IMG/VR virus record: IMGVR_UViG_3300035670_000124
Span: 19,349 to 83,348 of that record
DNA: 64,000 nt
Source: a virus
Reading direction: 5' to 3' (one strand)
Below the pieces are notes generated by a model. It had not been told where the DNA came from and ran no database searches. It was given only the letters and a program-made list of their open reading frames with translations. Below are positions 16,354-24,939 of the stretch, in pieces; the stretch's first letter is position 1; every line of letters starts with the position of its first letter. The position numbers and the translations under genes were made by a program.

Positions 16354-18513
16354 ATGACTGCTGCACCTATCAGTTTTGAAATCAAATCTCAGTTGGCTAA
16401 GCTCTTGGCAACTGAAAATATTACTATGCGACATAATCCTTCAGCACGAACGGCATATTTTGATATCAAAGATCGGCTTCTTGTTCTGCCCGTATGGCAT
16501 AACATTTCCGAAGACTTGTATGATATGCTTGTCGTGCATGAAGTTGGCCATGCACTTGATACACCCCCCGATGCTTGGGAAACTGGCATCGAAACTATTG
16601 CTTATTCTAAGCATGGTCCAAACGCATCTGATAAGCAAAAGAATAACATCAAGGATTTCTTGAATGTTATTGAAGATGCACGCATCGATAAGCGGCAAAA
16701 ACGTCGTTATCCCGGCTCTAAGCGTAACTATGTTGTCGGTTACAAGGAACTGCATGATAAAAATTTCTTTGGTGTAAAGGATCGGGATATCGATTCTTTG
16801 CCACTGATTGATCGTGTCAACATCTTCTTCAAGAATGGTGCACAATATAATATCAAGTTCTCCGATGCTGAAAAGGCGTTTGTTACACGCATTGAGAATG
16901 CTGAAACATTTTCCGATGTTATTAGCATCGCTAGTGATATGTATTCTTATGGTATCGAAGAAAAGAAGCAGGCTCCTTCTATGGCGATGAATATCGAAGA
17001 TTCTGATGAAGAATCTGACGGTATGGAGTTTGACGAAGATTCTGATTCCGATTCTGATTCCGATTCTGATTCTGACTCTGATTCTTTTTCTGAAGATTCA
17101 GATGATTCTGAAGATTCAAAATCTAATAGTGGCACACCTTATAGCGGTGAACCTATTGACGAAACAGAAGAACAGAAGTCTCCACATTCTGACGAAGAAG
17201 ATACTGCTGAAAGTTTGACCGAACGTGCGTCAAAGAGTTCTCAGGATAGGATTATCAAGAGTGAAAATGTCGATTATGTCTATGTGGATATTCCTGAGTT
17301 CGTGCATTCTAACATTGTCGATGATTACAAAGTCGTTCTCAAAGAATGGAAAGATAATCTCGAATATCGTAAGAAAGTTGGTTATATCACGAATGATATG
17401 ACCCGTATTCTTCGTGAAGATTTGGCTAAGTTCAAGACGCAAGAAAAGGCTGCTGTTTCCTTTATGGTCAAGGAATTTGAGCAAAAGAAGGCTGCCGATT
17501 TGTATTCTCGGACTTCTATTGCCAAGACTGGAGTGCTTGATATGAATAAAATTCATTCATACAAGTATAATGAGGATTTGTTCCGTAAAATGTCGGTCGT
17601 GTCCGAAGGTAAGAATCATGGCTTTGTCATGCTTCTTGATTGGTCTGGTTCTATGCATGAGAATATCAAAGAAACAATGAAGCATCTTTTCAGTCTAGTT
17701 ATGTTCTGCAACAGGATTCAGGTTCCGTTTGAAGTCTTTACCTTCCGCTCTATATGTAGTTCTGACGATGCCGGTACTAAAGTGCAGGTTATTAACAAAG
17801 ACCCTAATAGTGGCATCTTTATGCATAAGTTCAAGCTGCGTAATATTCTTTCGTCTAGGATGAATCTTGCTACTCTAAATGAAGCAATGTTTCATCTGTG
17901 GAGTATGGCAAACGGAGGGCATTATGCCAACGAACCTATGTCAGATACTCCGCTGAATCAGGCCATTCTTTCTCTTGATAAGATCGTGCTTGATTTCCAG
18001 AAGAAGAATAAGTTGCAAATTGTCAATACGATTGTTTTGACCGATGGTGCATCTAATTATTGGTCGGTCAGGACGAATATGCCTCGTTCTGTTAGTAGGA
18101 AACAGGTTCTCATTCTTACTGACACCAAGACAAAGAAGGTGTATTATCCAGTTAGTAACGACTCCAACACCGATATTTGTCTGCGAGTGCTTAAAGACAG
18201 GACTAGGTGCAATCTGGTCGGATTCTTTCTCTACTCTGGTAACATATACAATATTTCGTATATGTTTAGTTCACAAACGATTGCAGCCAATACTACAAAG
18301 TGGAAGAATGACGGTTTCTTTGGAGTGACGAGTGCCGGTTATGATGAATACTACATTATGAATGTCGCAAAGTTGAAGTTTCAAAACGACAATCTAAAGG
18401 TAGATTCTAAAATGACTAAATCTCGAATTGCCAAAGAGTTCACTCGTTTTACAAACAAAAAAACTGTAAATCGAGTTCTCCTATCGAAATTTGTCGATAG
18501 GATTGCTAAATAA
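16354..18513 (+). CDS. CobT-like protein with HExxH metallopeptidase and VWA domains
   Basis: The N-terminal domain holds a zinc-peptidase motif HEVGHAL (His62-Glu63...His66). A Ser/Asp repeat linker spans about residues 223-260. The C-terminal von Willebrand factor A domain has a MIDAS motif DWSGS (429-433) and TDGAS (~565). The domain plan resembles the CobT subunit of cobaltochelatase and MoxR-partner VWA proteins. The next gene is the matching CobS-like AAA+ ATPase. A chelatase or protein-remodelling pair is likely. Actual cobalt insertion is doubtful because no CobN subunit is seen. Confidence 0.82.
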   Translation: MTAAPISFEIKSQLAKLLATENITMRHNPSARTAYFDIKDRLLVLPVWHNISEDLYDMLVVHEVGHALDTPPDAWETGIETIAYSKHGPNASDKQKNNIKDFLNVIEDARIDKRQKRRYPGSKRNYVVGYKELHDKNFFGVKDRDIDSLPLIDRVNIFFKNGAQYNIKFSDAEKAFVTRIENAETFSDVISIASDMYSYGIEEKKQAPSMAMNIEDSDEESDGMEFDEDSDSDSDSDSDSDSDSFSEDSDDSEDSKSNSGTPYSGEPIDETEEQKSPHSDEEDTAESLTERASKSSQDRIIKSENVDYVYVDIPEFVHSNIVDDYKVVLKEWKDNLEYRKKVGYITNDMTRILREDLAKFKTQEKAAVSFMVKEFEQKKAADLYSRTSIAKTGVLDMNKIHSYKYNEDLFRKMSVVSEGKNHGFVMLLDWSGSMHENIKETMKHLFSLVMFCNRIQVPFEVFTFRSICSSDDAGTKVQVINKDPNSGIFMHKFKLRNILSSRMNLATLNEAMFHLWSMANGGHYANEPMSDTPLNQAILSLDKIVLDFQKKNKLQIVNTIVLTDGASNYWSVRTNMPRSVSRKQVLILTDTKTKKVYYPVSNDSNTDICLRVLKDRTRCNLVGFFLYSGNIYNISYMFSSQTIAANTTKWKNDGFFGVTSAGYDEYYIMNVAKLKFQNDNLKVDSKMTKSRIAKEFTRFTNKKTVNRVLLSKFVDRIAK

Positions 18514-18520
18514 AAGAGTG

Positions 18521-18570
18521 CAAGCGGATGAAATATTCCGCTTGACTTCAACTTTCCTATGTGCTAAGAT
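18521..18570 (+). promoter_or_regulatory. hairpin overlapping a sigma70-type promoter for the CobS-like gene
   Basis: CAAGCGGA (18521-18528) pairs with TCCGCTTG (18537-18544). The right arm overlaps the -35 TTGACT (18542-18547), followed after 17 bases by TAAGAT (18565-18570). The arrangement could end the upstream message and start the next one in a minimal space. Confidence 0.65.
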
Positions 18571-18602
18571 ACATCATAATCGAGATATGAAAGGACTTCG
18601 TT

Positions 18603-19805
18603 ATGGCTAAGACTGTGGATCGGCAACCCTTCTTTGATGCGGTGAAGGCTGAATTTGGTGATATCAATATCGTTTCGCGTAAGCAAATCACCTATGTTTG
18701 TGAAAAGCATAATATCAAGTTTCCAACTTGGTTCACTAATGATTCTTCACGCCGTTCTGGCCGTGGAATGTATATGATTAACATCCCTGTAACTGCACCA
18801 ATGCCTGTTGCCGTTTCTAAAATTGTTAATGAAACTGTTGAGACTGATTCTAAAATGGAGGTTGCCATGGCTCTTGCTGCCGTTCCCCTTAATACGAGTA
18901 CCGTCGATACAGTTTCACTCATTCCTACCAAGGCCGAAGGTTATGTTCCCTTTGGAAACTTTGCCGATGTTCGAGCAATCGTAAAGTCTTCTCGTTTCTA
19001 TCCCATGTATATTACCGGCCTTTCTGGTAACGGTAAAACCATGATGGTTGAACAGGTTTGTGCTATTGAAAAGCGTGAGTGTATTCGTGTCAATATCACA
19101 ATTGAAACTGATGAGGATGATTTGATTGGTGGTTTCCGTCTTATTGACGGTCGGACAGTATGGCAAAACGGTCCTGTTATTCATGCAATGGAGCGTGGTG
19201 CAATTCTTCTTCTCGATGAGGTCGATCTTGGCTCAAACAAACTTATGTGCCTACAGCCTGTTCTTGAAGGTAAGCCAATCTTCCTGAAGAAGATTAACAA
19301 GTTGATTACTCCTGCTAAGGGTTTCAATGTAATTGCTACTGCAAATACCAAGGGTAAAGGTTCTGAAGACGGTCGTTTCATCGGCACGAATGTTATGAAC
19401 GAAGCATTTCTTGAGCGTTTCTCTGTGACTATGGAACAAGAATATCCTCAAGAGAAGATTGAAAAGAAGATTCTTACAAACCATCTTCTTTCTCTGACTG
19501 CGATTGATTCTAATGATACCGATTATATCAATCGTCTGGTATCTTGGGCTGATGTTATTCGTAAGTCATTCAACGAAGGTGCTGTGTCTGAAATCATTTC
19601 TACTCGACGCCTCGTTCACATCTGTGAAGCATATGTTATCTTCAAGAAGAATCGTGAGAAGGCAATCAATCTCTGCCTAAATCGGTTTGACGTTGATACT
19701 AAAAACTCTTTCATGGATTTGTATAAGAAGTTGGACGAAACAATCAATCCACTACCAACCGGAAGTGCTGCTGAAACGCCAAAGACTGATGAAGTTGCTT
19801 TCTAA
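18603..19805 (+). CDS. cobS: CobS-like MoxR-type AAA+ ATPase
   Basis: An AAA+ ATPase with Walker A GLSGNGKT (residues 139-146), Walker B ILLLDEVDLG (~199-208) and sensor region NVIATANTKGKGSEDGRF (~242-259). The first ~110 residues form a DNA/partner-binding domain. CobS-like genes are frequent in T4-like cyanophages. Here it follows a CobT-like VWA gene, the expected partner. It would energise remodelling by the VWA/peptidase protein. A strong intrinsic terminator follows. The symbol reflects family naming, not proof of cobalamin synthesis. Confidence 0.85.
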   Translation: MAKTVDRQPFFDAVKAEFGDINIVSRKQITYVCEKHNIKFPTWFTNDSSRRSGRGMYMINIPVTAPMPVAVSKIVNETVETDSKMEVAMALAAVPLNTSTVDTVSLIPTKAEGYVPFGNFADVRAIVKSSRFYPMYITGLSGNGKTMMVEQVCAIEKRECIRVNITIETDEDDLIGGFRLIDGRTVWQNGPVIHAMERGAILLLDEVDLGSNKLMCLQPVLEGKPIFLKKINKLITPAKGFNVIATANTKGKGSEDGRFIGTNVMNEAFLERFSVTMEQEYPQEKIEKKILTNHLLSLTAIDSNDTDYINRLVSWADVIRKSFNEGAVSEIISTRRLVHICEAYVIFKKNREKAINLCLNRFDVDTKNSFMDLYKKLDETINPLPTGSAAETPKTDEVAF

Positions 19806-19811
19806 TAAATC

Positions 19812-19840
19812 AAAGGTGGCTGATGAAGCCACCTTTTTTT
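19812..19840 (+). terminator. intrinsic terminator after CobS-like gene
   Basis: AAGGTGGCT (19813-19821) pairs with AGCCACCTT (19827-19835) around loop GATGA and runs into a T tract. Confidence 0.93.
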
Positions 19841-19888
19841 ATACTATATAGAGATGTGGCCTTCACTATTATAAGGAGTGAATAAAGA

Positions 19889-20707
19889 ATGGAACTACAG
19901 ATTAAAGCAGAAGACCTAAGAAAGAATAGATTGTTTGTTGCTACACCTATGTATGGTGGAAATTGTAATGGACTGTATATGAAATCATGCCTTGACCTTC
20001 AAGGTTTGTGTATGCGATATGGTATTGAAGTGCGATTCTCCTTCCTGTTTAACGAATCTCTGATTACTCGTGCTCGAAACTATTTGGTTGATGAGTTTCT
20101 ACGTTCAGGTTTTACTCATCTACTTTTCATCGATTCGGATATTAATTTTGACCCCAACGATGTTGTTGCTCTACTTGCACTAGATAAAGATATTATTGGC
20201 GGACCATATCCCAAGAAATCTATCAACTGGAAAGCAGTCTGGAACGCATCTAAGAAACTACTATCAAACCCAGACTTTGATGAATCCAAGTTCAATCCTG
20301 GCGAACTTGAAGGTGTGACAGGTGAATATGTATTCAATGCTGTTCCCGGCACAAAACAATTCAAGGTTACAGAACCACTTGAGGTTATGGAAATTGGCAC
20401 AGGCTTTATGATGGTAAAGCGTGCTGTATTTGATAAATTCAAAGAGGAATACCCTCATCTTAACTACAAACCAGATCATCTAGGTCAAGCAAACTTTGAT
20501 GGATCACGATATATTCACGCATATTTTGATACTGTAATTGACCCAGATTCTCATCGTTATCTATCGGAAGATTATATGTTTTGTCAATATTGGCGAGCAA
20601 TTGGTGGTCAAATCTATCTATGTCCGTGGATGAAAACCGAACACGTTGGAACATATGGTTTCAAAGGTGATCTTCCAAAGATTGCGGCAATTACCGGAAG
20701 CATTTGA
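19889..20707 (+). CDS. GT-A fold glycosyltransferase (Anp1/Mnn9-like)
   Basis: The protein begins LFVATPMYGGNCNGLYMKSC, carries RARNYLVDEFL and a DSD metal/nucleotide motif in HLLFIDSDINFDP (about residues 74-86). IIGGPYPKK and GTGFMMVKR (~172) follow, typical of this phage glycosyltransferase family. A WMKTEHVGTYGF segment lies near the end. It would transfer a sugar from a nucleotide donor. The acceptor (phage DNA, protein or host surface) is unknown. A ribosome site AAGGAG precedes it. Confidence 0.82.
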   Translation: MELQIKAEDLRKNRLFVATPMYGGNCNGLYMKSCLDLQGLCMRYGIEVRFSFLFNESLITRARNYLVDEFLRSGFTHLLFIDSDINFDPNDVVALLALDKDIIGGPYPKKSINWKAVWNASKKLLSNPDFDESKFNPGELEGVTGEYVFNAVPGTKQFKVTEPLEVMEIGTGFMMVKRAVFDKFKEEYPHLNYKPDHLGQANFDGSRYIHAYFDTVIDPDSHRYLSEDYMFCQYWRAIGGQIYLCPWMKTEHVGTYGFKGDLPKIAAITGSI

Positions 20708-20731
20708 TATTTGTTACAGCGGAGATTTAGA

Positions 20732-21370
20732 ATGATTATTGGACTAGTGGGATTTGCTGGTGCCGGAAAAGGAACCGTTGCCGACACTCTCGTTGAAAAG
20801 TATGGCTTTGCTAAACTATCATTTGCCGATTCTCTCAAGGATGCTGCTTCTTCTATCTTCGGATGGGAGAGGCATCTACTTGAAGGTGATACTGATGAAA
20901 GTCGTGCATTCAGAGAAACGCCGGATAAGTTTTGGACGAATCGTTTAGGATATGATTTCACGCCAAGACGAGCACTCCAGACTTTGGGTACTGAAGCATG
21001 TAGAGATGTTTTTAATACCAACATCTGGATTTATTCGCTGGAACGGAAACTTCTAAAGCATAAAAATGTGGTTGTTGCTGATGTTAGGTTTGATAATGAA
21101 ATCGACTTTATCAGGACTATGAGAGGATTTGTTGTCCGTGTTGTGCGTGGTCCCGATCCACATTGGTATCAATTAGCAATGAATGCTAACCATTCCACCA
21201 ACTACAAATATCAAAAAGAACTGAAAGCTTTGGGTATTCATTCATCAGAAACTTCTTGGATCGGCACTCCATTTGACTATGTGCTTGACAACAATGGTAG
21301 TAAGGCAGAACTTGTTGCCCATGCAGATCATATGCTAAAAATTTTCCAAGGCCCTATCAAAAACCCTTGA
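20732..21370 (+). CDS. 1: deoxynucleoside monophosphate kinase gp1-like
   Basis: It phosphorylates dNMPs to dNDPs for phage DNA synthesis. P-loop GFAGAGKGT lies at residues 6-14. The LSFADSLKD, RALQTLGTEACR and VVVADVRFDNEI segments match the phage dNMP kinase family. I use the ATG at 20732 behind CGGAG (212 residues) rather than an upstream TTG. Its stop overlaps the -35 of the gene 45 promoter. Confidence 0.88.
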   Translation: MIIGLVGFAGAGKGTVADTLVEKYGFAKLSFADSLKDAASSIFGWERHLLEGDTDESRAFRETPDKFWTNRLGYDFTPRRALQTLGTEACRDVFNTNIWIYSLERKLLKHKNVVVADVRFDNEIDFIRTMRGFVVRVVRGPDPHWYQLAMNANHSTNYKYQKELKALGIHSSETSWIGTPFDYVLDNNGSKAELVAHADHMLKIFQGPIKNP

Positions 21371-21395
21371 TTTTTCAGGACAGCCGTCGTATAAT
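21367..21395 (+). promoter_or_regulatory. sigma70-type promoter for gene 45
   Basis: TTGATT (21367-21372) and a perfect TATAAT (21390-21395) are separated by 17 bases. The -35 overlaps the stop codon of the kinase gene. Confidence 0.8.
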
Positions 21396-21425
21396 GGTTG
21401 TCCGCTTGAATAAGGAGACTTTATT

Positions 21426-22082
21426 ATGAAACTATCCAACACGGTTCTAACCGTTCTCAAAAACTTCTCTACAATCAATTCAGGCATGGTAATTCGTCCC
21501 GGTAAAGTTCAGAAAACCATTTCTGCTGACAAGAGTATTCTTGTTGAAGCATCATTTGAGGATGCAGACTTTCCATCAAAGTTTGGTATCTATGATCTCA
21601 ATCAGTTTCTTGGTAATGTCACGACATTGACTAATCCAGACTTGACTTTCCAAGATAAGTTTGTTGTAATGGATGATGGCTCAACCAAGTTGAACTATTA
21701 TTCATGTGCACCAGAATTGATTGATACGCCACCAGATAAAGAGTTGGTGATTGATTCTCCAATCGTAACATTCACTCTACACAATACAGTTTTGGCTAAA
21801 CTTCTTCGTCTATCTTCAATGAATAATCTATCAAATCTAACATTTGAAGGTGGTAATGGTGAATTAACTATCAAGGTCCATGAGAAGAAGAACGATACAT
21901 CAAACTTTGCGTCTCATAAGATTTCGGATTATGATGGTGATAGTTTCACCGCAATCTTCAAAACAGAAAATTTGAAGATGATTCCAGGAGATTATGAGGT
22001 TCAAATTAAGGATAAGGCGTTTGCAACTTTCACATCAACCAACGGCAACATCAAATACTTTGTTGCACTAGAAACACCATAA
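21426..22082 (+). CDS. 45: DNA polymerase sliding clamp gp45
   Basis: Trimeric processivity clamp for gp43 and co-activator of gp55-dependent late transcription. The start MKLSNTVLTVLKNFSTINSG and the segment FPSKFGIYDLNQFLGNV (about residues 47-63) are typical of T4-like clamps, and the 218-residue length equals the family (T4: 228). A good ribosome site (AAGGAG) precedes it. It leads a run with dsbA-like, 44, 62 and regA. Confidence 0.95.
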   Translation: MKLSNTVLTVLKNFSTINSGMVIRPGKVQKTISADKSILVEASFEDADFPSKFGIYDLNQFLGNVTTLTNPDLTFQDKFVVMDDGSTKLNYYSCAPELIDTPPDKELVIDSPIVTFTLHNTVLAKLLRLSSMNNLSNLTFEGGNGELTIKVHEKKNDTSNFASHKISDYDGDSFTAIFKTENLKMIPGDYEVQIKDKAFATFTSTNGNIKYFVALETP

Positions 22083-22092
22083 GGAGTATATT

Positions 22093-22377
22093 ATGTCAGG
22101 AATGGGTCATAACCAAAATGTGATGAACGTAAATTCACTATCATCTGAACAAAAGCAACAACTCAAGAAGGGTATTCAGGAACTTGATGATTCTATGACC
22201 CGAGTTGCTGCCGAACGAGAACTACAGAAAGAAGCAATTGCTGATCTGGCGGAAAAGTTGGGTCTTGATAAGAAACTAATTCGTCGTATGGCAAAGGTTC
22301 ATCATAAGGCAAACTTTTCTTCTGAAATGGAAGAAAACAAGATGTTTGAAGAATTTTATGAAGGAGTTCTAAAGTGA
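22093..22377 (+). CDS. DsbA-like small dsDNA-binding protein (94 aa)
   Basis: The C-terminal half (LAEKLGLDKKLIRRMAKVHHKANF, then MFEEFYEGVL) resembles T4 DsbA, a small dsDNA-binding protein linked to late promoters, which has the same L-LD-K-F/I-R...YHKxN...E-YE pattern. The N-terminal half is polar. In T4 dsbA lies next to gene 33, so the position here differs. Its stop overlaps a relic gene 44 start. Moderate confidence. Confidence 0.55.
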   Translation: MSGMGHNQNVMNVNSLSSEQKQQLKKGIQELDDSMTRVAAERELQKEAIADLAEKLGLDKKLIRRMAKVHHKANFSSEMEENKMFEEFYEGVLK

Positions 22378-22409
22378 GCGAGTTATTTTCTTCTTGTTTT
22401 TGGAACTAA
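22374..22409 (+). pseudogene. remnant of the original gene 44 start
   Basis: GTG at 22374, seven bases after AAGGAG, opens MSELFSSCFWN and stops. MSELF resembles the start of T4-like gp44 proteins (MSE/MTE-LF-x-EKYRP), while the present gene 44 begins with MSENKEFLFTEKYRP 640 bases later. The intervening GIY-YIG gene appears to have inserted after the first codons. Confidence 0.6.
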
Positions 22410-22958
22410 TCTATACCAATCTTCATATTTAGGACTATCTAATCTTTTTCGTACAGAATATTTGCCACGATAGTAATTCTCCGCATCTGTGATGGAATTG
22501 AAAAGATTGCCTTCACAGATGCAAGGATTATTTAAAGATTTACTTATTTTTATATTTTTTCCACGTTTTTTCCCAAAATTCGGATTATCTTTACCACGTT
22601 TACCATACATTGGGTTTTTTTCGCCCTTTGTGCTTTCACTTATCTTTTTTCTTGTGTCTTCTGTGATAAAAATAAATGTATTTCCGCCATCACCGCCTCC
22701 TGTCATGTTATATCTAGGTTTTAGGGATTCTATATGATGACATTCTCGTAAATTTAGTTGAGAATTTTCAACAGTCTCTAAATTTTCAATTATAAAATTG
22801 ATTTCACCATATTTTCTTATTGCTCTATATAAATGAGTGTCTACACCATATCTAGATTTATATATATGTTGCCGCATCCTTTCTTCTATGGTTTTTATAG
22901 TCTTTCCTACATAAATATCTTGCGTAATCATATTTTTTATGATATAAATGTGTCCCAT
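22383..22958 (-). CDS. GIY-YIG homing endonuclease on the opposite strand
   Basis: The start (ATG ending at 22958) follows GGTGGAG by six bases. An in-frame GTG at 22970 is less likely. GHIYIIKNMITQDIYVGKTIKTIEERMRQH gives the GIY-YIG core (residues 2-31). NUMOD3 motifs ([23 protein letters not shown]) and a C-terminal RKRL DNA-binding part follow. It is inserted between the dsbA-like gene and gene 44 and points against them, with no promoter that I can define. Confidence 0.88.
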   Translation of the reverse strand: MGHIYIIKNMITQDIYVGKTIKTIEERMRQHIYKSRYGVDTHLYRAIRKYGEINFIIENLETVENSQLNLRECHHIESLKPRYNMTGGGDGGNTFIFITEDTRKKISESTKGEKNPMYGKRGKDNPNFGKKRGKNIKISKSLNNPCICEGNLFNSITDAENYYRGKYSVRKRLDSPKYEDWYRLVPKTRRK

Positions 22959-23013
22959 GTAATTCTCCACCGTGAACTATCGTCCTATTATTTATTATAA
23001 AGGGTATTTTAAC

Positions 23014-23958
23014 ATGAGCGAAAATAAAGAGTTTCTATTTACGGAGAAGTATAGGCCCAAGACTGTTTCGGAATGCATTCTTCCTGAAAGGCTGAAAAAG
23101 GTCTTTCAGGAATATGTTAATTCCAAGACAATCCCAAACTTGATGCTGACTGGTACTGCCGGAGTAGGTAAAACTACTGTGGCTATTGCTATGTGTGAAG
23201 AAATTGGCATCAATTATCTATTCATTAACTCGTCCGAAGAAAGGGGTATTGATACTCTAAGAACCAAAATCAAGAATTATGCTTCAACAGTTTCTCTTGT
23301 TGGTGGTCGTAAAGTCATCATTCTCGATGAGGCTGATTATATTACACCAGAAGCACAAGCAGGGTTGCGAGGTGCAATTGAAGAATTTTCTGCCAACTGT
23401 ACCTTCATCTTTACTTGTAACTTCAAATCTCGTCTGATTGATGCTCTACATTCAAGGTGTTCTGTAATTGACTTTACTTTGGTGAATGGTGAACGGCCAA
23501 AAATGGCTGCACTATTCTTCAAGAGACTTGGCGAGATTTTAACAACAGAGAATATTCAGTATGATAAGCAGGTTCTAATCAAGATTGTAGAGAAGTTCTT
23601 TCCAGATTATCGTAGGACATTGAATGAACTGCAACGATATGCTGGTTCCGGTTCTATTGATGCTGGAATGATTGCTCAAATCACAGATGTCAAGAATCTG
23701 TCTGATTTGATTAAGAATCTAAAAGAAAAGAACTTTGGTGGTATGCGTAAATGGGTTGTCGTAAATTCCGATATTGATCCTGCACGAATCTTTCGTAAGA
23801 TTTATGATGGTCTGTATGAGTATATGAAGCCCGAAAGTATTCCGCAGGCAGTAGTGATTATTGCTCGGTATCAGTATCAAAGTGCATTTGTTGCTGACCA
23901 AGAGATTAATCTTGTTGCCTGTCTAACTGAAATTATGGTAGACTGTGAGGTGAAATGA
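23014..23958 (+). CDS. 44: clamp-loader large subunit gp44
   Basis: AAA+ ATPase that with gp62 loads the gp45 clamp. EKYRPKTVSECILP at the start, Walker A GTAGVGKTT (about residues 46-54), Walker B VIILDEADYI (~101-110) and the SRC arginine-finger motif in LHSRCSVIDF (~145) are all visible. Length 314 matches T4 gp44 (319). I start at the ATG behind AAAGGG, since upstream in-frame codons translate the intergenic region. The first codons look replaced by a homing-endonuclease insertion. The stop overlaps gene 62 (ATGA). Confidence 0.95.
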   Translation: MSENKEFLFTEKYRPKTVSECILPERLKKVFQEYVNSKTIPNLMLTGTAGVGKTTVAIAMCEEIGINYLFINSSEERGIDTLRTKIKNYASTVSLVGGRKVIILDEADYITPEAQAGLRGAIEEFSANCTFIFTCNFKSRLIDALHSRCSVIDFTLVNGERPKMAALFFKRLGEILTTENIQYDKQVLIKIVEKFFPDYRRTLNELQRYAGSGSIDAGMIAQITDVKNLSDLIKNLKEKNFGGMRKWVVVNSDIDPARIFRKIYDGLYEYMKPESIPQAVVIIARYQYQSAFVADQEINLVACLTEIMVDCEVK

Positions 23959-24365
23959 CAGACACATTCAAAGACATTATCCCATCAATTCTACAAACCA
24001 AAGAACCTGTAATCACAGAAGAAAACGAAAGGGAATATAACCCTTTCGTTGTTAATCGTGCTTTATCACAGCATTATGATTGTGCTCTATATGCCAATCA
24101 GATGAATCTGTATCCAAACACAGATAAACTTTTACAATATCACTATTATCTAAATACTATACGGTCATACAAAAGACCGTATCAGAAGTGGCACAAGAAA
24201 GATGTTATAGAAGATTTGGATGCCGTTAAAGAATATTACAACTATTCTTATGACAAAGCCAAAGATGCACTACGAGTTCTTTCTGGTGAACAACTTAATG
24301 AAATTAAGAAGAAACTTGATAAAGGTGGTATAAATGATAAACTTAAACGATCTCGTAGAAGTTAA
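23955..24365 (+). CDS. 62: clamp-loader small subunit gp62
   Basis: Helical partner of gp44. Features are NPFVVNRALSQHYDCALYANQMN (about residues 29-51), LLQYHYYLNTIRSYKRPYQKW and YYNYSYDKAKDALRVLSGEQ, which match the gp62 family. It is shorter (136) than T4 gp62 (187), as in cyanophages. It overlaps gene 44 by 4 bases and regA by 32, so all three are probably translationally coupled. Confidence 0.9.
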   Translation: MTDTFKDIIPSILQTKEPVITEENEREYNPFVVNRALSQHYDCALYANQMNLYPNTDKLLQYHYYLNTIRSYKRPYQKWHKKDVIEDLDAVKEYYNYSYDKAKDALRVLSGEQLNEIKKKLDKGGINDKLKRSRRS

Positions 24366-24744
24366 TCTTCAAGAGCCTGATGATTTTTTGAAGATTAGAG
24401 AAACATTGTCTAGGATTGGTGTTGCGTCTCGAAAAGATAAGACTCTATATCAATCTTGCCATATTTTACACAAACAAGGCAAATATTATATCGTCCACTT
24501 CAAAGAAATGTTTTTACTAGATGGTAAAAGCTCAGACTTCACGGAAGATGATAAAGCAAGAAGAAATACTATTGCCAATCTTCTTCATGAGTGGGAATTG
24601 CTAGATTTGGTAGATGAGAGTAAAACTCAATCTCCAGTGGCAACACTAAGTCAAATCAAAGTTATTTCTCATAAAGAAAAGTCTGACTGGAAACTTGTTA
24701 CTAAATATACCATAGGTAAAAAGAACAAAGAAACTGTCAACTAA
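24334..24744 (+). CDS. regA: translational repressor RegA
   Basis: RegA binds start regions of early mRNAs such as 44 and 45 and represses translation. The match is clear: PDDFLKIRETLSRIGVAS and LYQSCHILHKQGKYYIVHFK at about residues 14-60, and DWKLVTKYTIG at the C-terminus. 136 residues compared with 122 in T4. The start lies inside gene 62, in the classic 45-44-62-regA order. Confidence 0.96.
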   Translation: MINLNDLVEVNLQEPDDFLKIRETLSRIGVASRKDKTLYQSCHILHKQGKYYIVHFKEMFLLDGKSSDFTEDDKARRNTIANLLHEWELLDLVDESKTQSPVATLSQIKVISHKEKSDWKLVTKYTIGKKNKETVN

Positions 24745-24755
24745 CAGAGGACACA

Positions 24756-24926
24756 ATGTTTGACAAAATCAAAATTTGGGTAGTTTCCACTTATGAAAAA
24801 GTGAAAGAAAATATGCCAAAGATTGACCTAAAGCAGAACAAGAACGTAGATGTTACTTGGAACAATGACGGTCAACCAGAATTTAAAGAAAAAGAAAAGA
24901 AGAAGACTCCCCGCAAGAAAAAGTAA
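24756..24926 (+). CDS. small basic protein (56 aa)
   Basis: ATG follows CAGAGGA. The protein has an amphipathic N-terminus (MFDKIKIWVVSTYEKVKENM) and a Lys-rich tail ending TPRKKK. It sits between regA and the dUTPase gene. I do not recognise a family. Confidence 0.5.
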   Translation: MFDKIKIWVVSTYEKVKENMPKIDLKQNKNVDVTWNNDGQPEFKEKEKKKTPRKKK

Positions 24927-24939
24927 GTGAAAGGAAATT

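Noticed and set aside
16354-19805. Cobalamin biosynthesis operon
   Set aside because: Only CobS- and CobT-like parts are present, with an added peptidase motif; no CobN or other pathway gene is in the window.
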